A stretch of DNA of 64,000 bases from Trebonia kvetii (GTDB lineage: Bacteria > Actinomycetota > Actinomycetes > Streptosporangiales > Streptosporangiaceae), in assembly GCF_007827045.1 (NCBI RefSeq), contig NZ_RPFW01000005.1, forward strand, positions 267,835 to 331,834, given 5' to 3'. Positions 57,995 through 64,000 of this stretch are shown here, one piece after another. Within the stretch, counting starts at the first letter, position 1. Each line of letters begins with the position of its first letter. The position numbers and the translations under genes are program-made. The notes below the pieces were generated by a model. That model was not told the DNA's origin, made no database searches, and saw nothing but the letters and a program-made list of their open reading frames with translations.

Positions 57995-58824
57995 CAGTCG
58001 GGTCCGCGGCGGAATAAGGAGGCGTCTCGCGCGGCCATGTGCTTCTTCATCGCGGCAGCCGACGCGAGCAGCGCCTGACGGCGGGGCAGGGCGGACAACT
58101 GCTCGATCATCGTGGCGTAGTACTCGCTCGAGATGTACGTCGGGCCGTCGGTGATGTGGTCGAGCGCCAGCCGCGCGACCTCGCGGGCGGGCATGGCGTC
58201 ATCCAGCATGGACGGGTCGAAGCCCTGCTTGACCAGCGCTTCTGAAACCGTCTTGCCCGGGCACAGCGTCAGTACATCGATTCCCGTCTCCGCCAGCTCT
58301 CCCCACAGGGCTTCGCCGAGCGCGGTCACCATCGCCTTGCTCGAGGAGTAGGCGGCGGAATAAGGGCCGCCGAGTGCGCCCTCGACGGAACTGGTCAAGA
58401 CGAAGCCGCCCCTGCCGCGCGCGCTCAGCCGGGGGATGAAGCTGTGTGCCAGCGCCGACGGAGCGTGGCAGTTCACCATCAGGAGTTCCGTCAGCGCCGC
58501 CGCCTCGTGTGCCTCGTGCGGTGCCCGGCGCAGTCCGAATCCGGCGTTGCTGATGACCAGCCCGACGTCCATGGCCGCGGTGAACTCCGCCAGCCGCCGG
58601 GGCGCCTCCGGGTCCGCCAGATCGGACTGGCAGGTCGTCACCGTGATTCCGTGCTCCCGGGTCAGCCGGGTGGCCAGTTCCTCCAGCCGGTCCAGCCGCC
58701 GTGCCGTCACCACGAGGTCGAGGCCCCGGCAAGCCAGCTCCTCTGCGAACGCGTACCCGATTCCGGACGACGCTCCCGTCACCAGGGCCGCCGGGCCGTA
58801 CCGCTCCGCGAAATCCGCCGTCAT
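57967..58824 (-). CDS. Short-chain dehydrogenase/reductase
   Basis: This 285-residue SDR of the DltE/YqjQ-like type has VTGASSGIGYAFAEELA, NAGFG, catalytic Ser in TSSVEGALGG and YSSSKAMV. CPGKTVSEALVKQGFD near residue 190 is typical. The last dozen or so residues (PDWSCLAEQRD) are encoded by the dispersed repeat copy B, so the original C-terminus may have been different. A promoter segment with ATTAGTAAACTATC lies upstream of the ATG at 58824. Its substrate is unknown. Confidence 0.87.
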   Translation of the reverse strand: MTADFAERYGPAALVTGASSGIGYAFAEELACRGLDLVVTARRLDRLEELATRLTREHGITVTTCQSDLADPEAPRRLAEFTAAMDVGLVISNAGFGLRRAPHEAHEAAALTELLMVNCHAPSALAHSFIPRLSARGRGGFVLTSSVEGALGGPYSAAYSSSKAMVTALGEALWGELAETGIDVLTLCPGKTVSEALVKQGFDPSMLDDAMPAREVARLALDHITDGPTYISSEYYATMIEQLSALPRRQALLASAAAMKKHMAARDASLFRRGPDWSCLAEQRD

Positions 58825-58866
58825 CCGAAGCCTCCGATGCCCTGCCCGGTCAAATAAATTAGCTCG

Positions 58867-58880
58867 ATTAGTAAACTATC
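58867..58880. promoter_or_regulatory. ATTAGTAAACTATC motif in SDR/isochorismatase divergent region
   Basis: This 14-base AT-rich segment differs at one position from 54275-54288 and lies in the 130-base gap between divergent genes. Related sequences occur before the P450/SDR pair at 32321 and the LLM/P450 pair at 61099. Confidence 0.4.
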
Positions 58881-58954
58881 TTAGGCAGACTGGCAACGCT
58901 GCTGAGCCGTATGGCGGTGATCTCGTTGCCCACATCGGATAGCAGGGACGGCCT

Positions 58955-59479
58955 ATGACCACGAACAGCCAGGACGGCGCGATGAGGACGGCGTTTCTCG
59001 TCCTGGACTACGCGACCTACATCGTCGAGAACTTCAGCCACGACGACGCGGTGGCCAAGCGGGCGGCAGTCGCGATCGCGGGAGCCCGTCAGGCCGGATT
59101 GCCCGTCATCTACGTGGTACCGGACGGGATGCAGGACCAGATCCACCCGCTGGTGGCGCCCGCGGCGGGCGAGCCGGTGCTCGGCAAGAAGTCCCTGAGC
59201 GCCTTCGCCACCACCAACCTGGACGAGATGCTGCGCCAGGCCGGCGTGGCGCACCTCATCATCGCCGGAGTGGCCACGTCTGGGTGCGTGCTGTCCACCA
59301 CCCGGTGGGCGGTCGACACCGGGTACCGGGTCACTGTCTGCGCCGACGCCTGCGCCGACCCGGACCCGGGTGCCCACGCCGCACTAGTGGACGACAGCGT
59401 CTTCCCCGCGAGCTGGCTCGGGCTGTGGCGCATCGCCCGGGTGTTGCCCGCGGCGCGGATCAGCGAGTTGGCTGGCTGA
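58955..59479 (+). CDS. Isochorismatase-fold cysteine hydrolase
   Basis: This 174-residue protein has the triad of the isochorismatase-like hydrolases: Asp18 in LVLDYA, Lys78 or Lys79 in GKKSLSAF, and Cys111 in VATSGCVLST. The cis-peptide segment before the Cys is conserved. It may hydrolyse an amide such as nicotinamide, an N-carbamoyl compound or an isochorismate-like ether. ATG 58955 follows GGGACGG; ATG 58982 is also possible. Confidence 0.88.
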   Translation: MTTNSQDGAMRTAFLVLDYATYIVENFSHDDAVAKRAAVAIAGARQAGLPVIYVVPDGMQDQIHPLVAPAAGEPVLGKKSLSAFATTNLDEMLRQAGVAHLIIAGVATSGCVLSTTRWAVDTGYRVTVCADACADPDPGAHAALVDDSVFPASWLGLWRIARVLPAARISELAG

Positions 59480-59647
59480 CGGCCGGCCGGGAACAATGAC
59501 CTGGTACGGGCCGTCGCTGGTGACCGCGCGCAGTGCTGCTCGAACAGCTCGCCAGATAGTCCGACAAGTGCAATGATATAACTATGTGCGGAGATGAGGA
59601 CGTGCACCGGCCAGTCCCGCCACTGACTTGACCGACTGGAGGGGCTC

Positions 59648-60187
59648 GTGCACCCGGTAGACATCGCCGCGCTGCTGCTGAGGGCGGTTCTCGGCATCAC
59701 CATGCTGACCCACGGCTGGAACCACGCGTTCGGCGGCGGCAAGATCGCGGGCACCACCCGCTGGTTCGCCTCCATCGGCATGCGGCCCGCCTGGGTGCAC
59801 GCCTACGTGGCCACCCTCACCGAAATCGGCTCTGGCGTGCTGCTTCTGCTCGGGCTGCTCACCCCGTTGGCGGCGGCCGGCGTCCTCGGCACCATGCTGG
59901 TGGCCCTGGTCACCGCCCACCTCAAGAACGGGTTCTTCATCTTCCGGCCCGGCCAGGGGTATGAGTACGTGCTGATGATCTGCGTCGTGGCGGTCGCGCT
60001 CGCCGGAATGGGCGGGGGATGGCTGTCCCTCGATCACGCGGCCGGCTACCCGATCAGCGGCTGGGCGGCCTACGCGGTCTGCGTGGGGGCCGGCGGCATC
60101 GGCGCCGCCCTCACCCTGCTCACCTCCTGGCGCCCGGCCTCGCCGGTGACCGAGTCGGCCGCGGCCGAGCCGACCGCCGCCGCCTGA
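59648..60187 (+). CDS. DoxX-family membrane protein
   Basis: This 179-residue protein has four predicted membrane helices and the DoxX pattern LLLRAVLGITMLTHGWNHAF, SGVLLLLGLLTPLAAAGVLG and HLKNGFFIF. Family members are linked to redox-related membrane complexes and thiol stress. It starts at GTG 59648 after CTGGAGGGG. It is convergent with the luciferase-like gene ten bases away. Confidence 0.88.
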   Translation: MHPVDIAALLLRAVLGITMLTHGWNHAFGGGKIAGTTRWFASIGMRPAWVHAYVATLTEIGSGVLLLLGLLTPLAAAGVLGTMLVALVTAHLKNGFFIFRPGQGYEYVLMICVVAVALAGMGGGWLSLDHAAGYPISGWAAYAVCVGAGGIGAALTLLTSWRPASPVTESAAAEPTAAA

Positions 60188-60197
60188 CCGGCCAGCG

Positions 60198-61064
60198 CTA
60201 AAGCGCTGCGAGCGCCGCGGCGTACCGGTCGAGGACGACGCGGATATCGCCCTCCACGGCCTGCAGATCGAGCACCACCTGGTCGACCCCGAGCCCTTGC
60301 AGGCGCTCGAAGCTTCGGCGCAGGGTGTCGTCGTCCACGATCGGGAGCATCGGCCGGATGAGGGGGCCGACCTCAGTCCGTTCGGCCTCGGCCCACCGCG
60401 CGCGGAGCGTGGCGACCTGCCCGGCGAACACGTCCAGGTCGCCCGCGAAGCCGATCCAGCCATCCGCCCAGCCGATGATCTCGGCCTGGCCGCGTGGTGT
60501 CAGCTGGCAGCCGAGCAGGACCGGGACCGACGGCCGCTGTACCGGCTTCGGCCATGCCCAGCTGGGGGAGAGGCTCGCGTGGTCGCCGTGGAACTCGGCC
60601 TCGGTGTCCTGCCACAGCGCCCGCATCAGCGCCACGTGCTCGCGGACGATCGCGCGCCGCTTGGCCGTGTCCCGCCCGTGGTTCGCCAACTCCGGCGCGT
60701 TCCACCCGTACCCGACGCCGAGTGAGAACCGGCCACCGGAGATGAAGTCGAGGGTCGCGATCGTCTTCGCCAGCGCGATCGGGTCATGCTGGGCCACGAG
60801 CGCTACGCAGGTGCCGATCTTGAGGTCGGTCCGCGCGGCGATGGCGGACAGCGCGACGTAGGGGTCGAGGGTTCGCCGGTAGCGCTCCGGCAGGTCGCCG
60901 CCGCCGGGGTAGGGCGACCCGGTGCTGACGGGGATGTGGGTGTGCTCCGGCAGCAGGACCGCGTCGAAGCCGCGCTCGGCGGCCGCGCGGGCGAAGTCGG
61001 TCACCGGCAGGGACTGATCGGTCGCGAAGTAGTGCAGGGCGGCCGGGGGACGAGTTCCGCTCAT
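60198..61064 (-). CDS. Luciferase-like (probably F420-dependent) oxidoreductase
   Basis: This protein of about 288 residues is an LLM-class enzyme: FDAVLLPEHTHIPVS near the N-terminus, TLDFISGGRFSLGVGYGWNAPEL in the middle, and PVLLGCQLTPRG. This matches TIGR03619-type F420-dependent oxidoreductases of actinobacteria. The frame extends to 61232, but ATG 61064 starts at the conserved end. It is divergent from a P450 gene 60 bases away, suggesting shared control. Confidence 0.87.
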   Translation of the reverse strand: MSGTRPPAALHYFATDQSLPVTDFARAAAERGFDAVLLPEHTHIPVSTGSPYPGGGDLPERYRRTLDPYVALSAIAARTDLKIGTCVALVAQHDPIALAKTIATLDFISGGRFSLGVGYGWNAPELANHGRDTAKRRAIVREHVALMRALWQDTEAEFHGDHASLSPSWAWPKPVQRPSVPVLLGCQLTPRGQAEIIGWADGWIGFAGDLDVFAGQVATLRARWAEAERTEVGPLIRPMLPIVDDDTLRRSFERLQGLGVDQVVLDLQAVEGDIRVVLDRYAAALAAL

Positions 61065-61088
61065 AGTGATCGCGCGTACCTCAATTGG

Positions 61089-61106
61089 TTGACTTCCATT
61101 ACTAAT
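61089..61106. promoter_or_regulatory. Divergent promoter between LLM and P450 genes
   Basis: The 60-base gap holds the only AT-rich tract here, GGTTGACTTCCATTACTAAT. It includes a TTGACT-like -35 element and, on the other strand, ATTAGTAA (61099-61106), which resembles the motif seen at 54275 and 58867. Confidence 0.4.
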
Positions 61107-61124
61107 ATCACGGATCATCGACCT

Positions 61125-62306
61125 ATGACGCTGGGGGAGCCACTCCGCTACGAAGCCATCAACACCGCCGTGTCCAGTCCCGGCGAGCACTTTGCTCGCT
61201 ACGACGCGCTGCGGGAAAAGGGCAACGTGCACCCGGCCACCGTCAACGGCCGCAACCCTTTCCTCCTGGTGAGCGGGATGGCTGAGATCCGTGCCTGCTT
61301 GCAGGACCCCGCCACCTTCTCAAGCAGCGCGGTGACGGTCGACGATCCCAATCCGCCGTACATGTGGATCCCCGAGATGGTCGATCCGCCGCTGCACACC
61401 AAGTGGCGGCACCTTCTCGGGCCGTTCTTCGCGCCGGGAGCGGTCGACCGGCTCAAGCCGCGCGTCCATGAGGTGATCAACGAGATCCTCGATGACGTGG
61501 AAGGGCGGGGCGAGTGCGACTACGTCGCCGATGTCGCGCTGCGCTTCCCGAACACGATCTTCATGGAGATCTTCGGCCTGCCGGTCTCCGACGCGGCGCA
61601 GTTCCAGGTCTGGGAAACCGCGATCCTGCACGCGGACCCTTCCGAGGGAAAGCTCGCGTTTGCGGCGATGCAAGAGGTGATGGAGTACTTCAGGCAGCTC
61701 ATCGCCGAGCGCAGGGCACAGCCGAGGGAAGACATCATCAGCGTCGCGTTGACTTGGTCGATTGACGAGACGCCGGTCAGCGATCAGGACCTGCTGTCGT
61801 TCTGCCTGCTCATGTTCATGGCGGGCCTCGATACGGTGGCGATGCAGCTGTCCTACTCGATGTACCACCTCGCGTTGCACCCGGACGACCGTCGCCGCCT
61901 GGTGGCAGATCCCTCCTTGTGGCCGTCGGCGATCGAGGAGTTTCTCCGCTACTACTCGTTCGTGTCCCCCGGGAGAAAGGCCACCCGCAGGACCGAGGTC
62001 GGCGGGTGCCCGATCGAACCGGGCCAGATGGTGTGGTTGCCCCTCGCCTCGGCGAACCGGGATCCGGCGGAATTCCCCGACGCCCATCTGGTGAAAATCG
62101 ACCGCGAGGGTAACCGCCACCTTGCCTTCGGCGCAGGCCCGCACCGGTGCCTGGGGTCGCACCTCGCGCGCCAGGAGCTGCTGGTCGGGCTGACCGAATG
62201 GCACCGGCGGATCCCCGAGTACCGGCTCGACCCGGACATCCCGATCACCGAGCACGGCCGCCAGGTCGGCCTCAACAATCTGCCGCTGGTCTGGGACCGG
62301 CACTAG
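61125..62306 (+). CDS. Cytochrome P450
   Basis: This 393-residue P450 has an I-helix FMAGLDTVAMQLS (Asp-Thr pair), ExxR in EEFLR, and a canonical heme motif FGAGPHRCLGSHLAR. The frame is open far upstream, but ATG 61125 gives the natural N-terminus. It is divergent from the luciferase-like gene and followed by a TetR gene. No ferredoxin is encoded beside it. Confidence 0.92.
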   Translation: MTLGEPLRYEAINTAVSSPGEHFARYDALREKGNVHPATVNGRNPFLLVSGMAEIRACLQDPATFSSSAVTVDDPNPPYMWIPEMVDPPLHTKWRHLLGPFFAPGAVDRLKPRVHEVINEILDDVEGRGECDYVADVALRFPNTIFMEIFGLPVSDAAQFQVWETAILHADPSEGKLAFAAMQEVMEYFRQLIAERRAQPREDIISVALTWSIDETPVSDQDLLSFCLLMFMAGLDTVAMQLSYSMYHLALHPDDRRRLVADPSLWPSAIEEFLRYYSFVSPGRKATRRTEVGGCPIEPGQMVWLPLASANRDPAEFPDAHLVKIDREGNRHLAFGAGPHRCLGSHLARQELLVGLTEWHRRIPEYRLDPDIPITEHGRQVGLNNLPLVWDRH

Positions 62307-62373
62307 GCCCGGGTTAGTAATCATTCATCTCGGCGGCCCGGGCTAATGGCCGGCCGCCACGCTAACCTTGATC

Positions 62374-63123
62374 ATGCACGCAGCAGCGGACCGAAACGCC
62401 GGGCTAGCCTTGAACCGCAGGCTGGCCAGCCGGGAGCGCGCCAACTCCCGCGGCGACGCGACCCGCCTGGATCTCCTCATGACGGCCGAGCAACTCTTCG
62501 CCCAACATGGGATCGAAGCCGTACCGCTGCGCGACATCGGCATCGCGGCCGGCCAGAAGAACCACGCGGTGGTGCAGTACCACTTCGGTGACCGGGAAAG
62601 CCTCGTCCGGGAGGTAATCGCCTTCCGCGCCTCGCTCAGCGAGCGGGTGCGGGTGGAGATGTTCGCCGACCTCGTCTCCCGCGGTCAGCCCCAGGTCTGC
62701 GACCTGGTGCGGGTCTTCGTCCTGCCGCTGGCGGCCCACCTGGAAGAGCACAGTCACTACCTCGCGTTCATGTCGCGGTATATCACCGAGCGCGGCGGGT
62801 ACCGAGGGCTCGAATCGATGGGCATCCCGTCGACCACCGTCAACACGCTGCGCCCCCTGCTCGGCCGGCTGCTGCCGGGCCATCCGGTCCCGGTACTCGA
62901 CGAGCGCTGGCTGGTCGTGATGACGAGTACCATCCACACCCTGGCCCGCTACCAGGCCGTCCTGGTCTCCGGCGGGGACCTGGGATCGCCGCTCGAGACG
63001 CTGCTCGAGGACCTGGTGCGGTTCCTCACCGCGGGACTCGAGGCCCCGGCCGGGCCCGAGGGCAGCGGCGGGGCGCAGCGCCCGCCGGCCGGCCGGGCGC
63101 GGGGCCGGGGTAAGACCGCCTGA
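62374..63123 (+). CDS. TetR-family regulator
   Basis: This protein of about 249 residues has a TetR HTH (PLRDIGIAAGQKNHAVVQYH) and a long Gly/Arg-rich C-terminal tail (residues about 225-249). TAACCT (62363-62368) ends five bases before ATG 62374 with no ribosome binding site, so a leaderless mRNA is likely. It lies between the P450 and the exporter gene and could control either. A palindrome before the exporter at 63225-63244 is a candidate site. Confidence 0.87.
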   Translation: MHAAADRNAGLALNRRLASRERANSRGDATRLDLLMTAEQLFAQHGIEAVPLRDIGIAAGQKNHAVVQYHFGDRESLVREVIAFRASLSERVRVEMFADLVSRGQPQVCDLVRVFVLPLAAHLEEHSHYLAFMSRYITERGGYRGLESMGIPSTTVNTLRPLLGRLLPGHPVPVLDERWLVVMTSTIHTLARYQAVLVSGGDLGSPLETLLEDLVRFLTAGLEAPAGPEGSGGAQRPPAGRARGRGKTA

Positions 63124-63224
63124 GCCGGGGCCGGCCGCTCACTGCCTCCTTGAGTGAGTCATTTCTAAGTTCGTCATAAGAAATCCGGCTCTTGACATGG
63201 ATCCATGGGGTAGGCCACTGTCAA

Positions 63225-63244
63225 TTTTGACCGACTGGTCGAAA
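63225..63244. promoter_or_regulatory. Operator-like dyad before the exporter gene
   Basis: TTTTGACC (63225-63232) and GGTCGAAA (63237-63244) form an inverted repeat (TTTnGACC-N4-GGTCnAAA) 43 bases before the exporter start. A consensus-like TTGACA at 63192-63197 and a 12-base palindrome CATGGATCCATG lie just upstream. Confidence 0.5.
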
Positions 63245-63287
63245 CAAGAACGGGCTCATCCCCGTCCAGCAGAGGGGCGTCCGGCAC

Positions 63288-64000
63288 GTGCCTTCCCGCG
63301 TGATCAGCCAGAAAGTCGCGGTCAGCGTGGTCTACGCGGGGGCCATGTTCATCGCGGTGATGGACCAGACGATCGTGAACGTAGCCCTGGCCGCCATCGG
63401 CCGCCAGTTCCACACCCCGGCAACGGCTGTCTCCGGGGCGGTCATCGGCTATCAGGTCAGCGTGGCGCTGTTCATCCCCGCGGCAGCGTGGCTGGGGGAC
63501 CGGATCGGGCCGCGCCAGGTGCTGCTCGGCTCCATCGCGGTGTTCACGGCCGCGTCCGCCCTGTGCGGGCTGGCCGGCAGCCTGGACGAGCTGGTCGCGT
63601 TCCGGGTCCTGCAGGGCATCGGCGGCGGCATGATGGCCCCGGCCGGCCTCACCATGCTGTTCCGCGCGTTCCCGCAGGCGGAGCGGGTGCGCGCGTCGGC
63701 CATCCTCGTCATACCGACCGCCCTGGCCCCCGCGGCCGGTCCGGTCATCGGCGGTCTGTTCGTCACCGACGTGACCTGGCGGTGGGTCTTTTACGTCAAC
63801 GTGCCGTTCGGGCTGTTCGCACTCGCCTTCGGCGCGCTGTTCCTTGCCGACCAGGAGCACCCGGCCGCCAGGCGCTTCGACGTCGCCGGGTTCCTCACCT
63901 CCGGTCTCGGGCTCGGCTTGCTGATGTACGGGGTGTCCGAGGGGCCGAGCGCCGGCTGGACGGCGGCACCGATTGTCGCCTGCATTGTGGCGGGCGCGCT
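63288..64000 (+). CDS. DHA2-family MFS exporter, 3' truncated by the window end
   Basis: The frame is open from GTG 63288 to the end of the window (about 237 residues). It encodes the first half of a 14-TM drug exporter: AGAMFIAVMDQTIVNVALAA in helix 1, AAAWLGDRIGPRQVLL after helix 2, RVLQGIGGGMMAPAG (motif B) and PAAGPVIGGLFVTDVTWRWV (DHA2 motif C). AGAGGGG lies ten bases before the GTG. It is a proton-driven exporter, probably controlled by the upstream TetR. Confidence 0.88.
   Translation, partial: MPSRVISQKVAVSVVYAGAMFIAVMDQTIVNVALAAIGRQFHTPATAVSGAVIGYQVSVALFIPAAAWLGDRIGPRQVLLGSIAVFTAASALCGLAGSLDELVAFRVLQGIGGGMMAPAGLTMLFRAFPQAERVRASAILVIPTALAPAAGPVIGGLFVTDVTWRWVFYVNVPFGLFALAFGALFLADQEHPAARRFDVAGFLTSGLGLGLLMYGVSEGPSAGWTAAPIVACIVAGA

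Noticed and set aside
1..64000. tRNA, rRNA, prophage, plasmid origin
   Set aside because: I looked for T-loop/CCA patterns, rRNA segments, integrase or phage structural genes and replication genes and saw none I could support.

Overview
The window is very GC-rich DNA with G or C at most third codon positions. Translational coupling is dense (ATGA, GTGA and TAATG junctions), and GTG and TTG starts are common. The gene content fits a high-GC actinobacterium with a large accessory metabolism: a mycofactocin-type SDR, F420-type luciferase-like enzymes, a DUF574-type SAM methyltransferase, an HTH/Clp-N pair, several cytochromes P450 and many TetR regulators. No rRNA, tRNA or universal marker gene is present, so I do not name a genus. 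I saw no CRISPR array, prophage or plasmid replication gene.

Layout. 0-4.6 kb: the tail of a membrane-anchored protein, an enoyl-CoA hydratase, an HTH plus Clp-N pair behind two palindromes, an HxlR regulator divergent from a cytosolic trypsin/PDZ protease, and a small conserved protein with a run-on C-terminus. 4.6-17.0 kb: a large LuxR-family ATPase regulator and a plant-glycoside utilisation locus (GH78 rhamnosidase, two sugar ABC permeases, sugar-binding lipoprotein, AraC regulator). A divergent secreted GH3 glucosidase belongs to the locus but is broken by two indels. 17.1-22.2 kb: an unusually AT-rich HAD hydrolase, a SAM methyltransferase, and a deoC-ALDH-ALDH-like operon whose last gene lacks the catalytic core.

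22.2-46.0 kb is a catabolic island. A P450, a three-subunit molybdenum hydroxylase and a mycofactocin-type SDR form one tightly coupled operon next to two TetR genes. An amidohydrolase, a second P450 and an SDR follow. Next come an orphan solute-binding lipoprotein and a LacI regulator, preceded by two identical LacI-type palindromes. A nine-gene co-directional run then carries a CoA transferase, CitE-like lyase, NtaA-type monooxygenase, VOC protein, ALDH, Baeyer-Villiger monooxygenase, MFE-type dehydrogenase, cyclase-family hydrolase and SnoaL-like protein. I infer oxidative opening of a cyclic, probably terpenoid or alicyclic, substrate followed by CoA-dependent cleavage. The substrate itself cannot be read from the sequence.

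46.0-64.0 kb is a mosaic: a DHA2 exporter with a MarR regulator, a deletion scar joining two truncated genes head to head, a zinc-ribbon membrane protein, and a TetR/SDR pair divergent from a luxE-luxC-like acyl-reductase pair without luciferase. Further on are a serine/alanine-rich lipoprotein, a ruined ABC exporter, an acyl-CoA-dehydrogenase-like oxygenase abutted by a TnpB-only IS200/IS605 element, another SDR, an isochorismatase-fold hydrolase, a DoxX protein, a luciferase-like F420 enzyme divergent from a third P450, a TetR gene, and the start of a second DHA2 exporter that runs off the end. The most notable items are the P450/Mo-hydroxylase/SDR operon with its odd active-site loop, the BVMO operon, the twin LacI operators, the luxEC-like pair, the solo TnpB element, and the scars and dispersed repeats that show active rearrangement.
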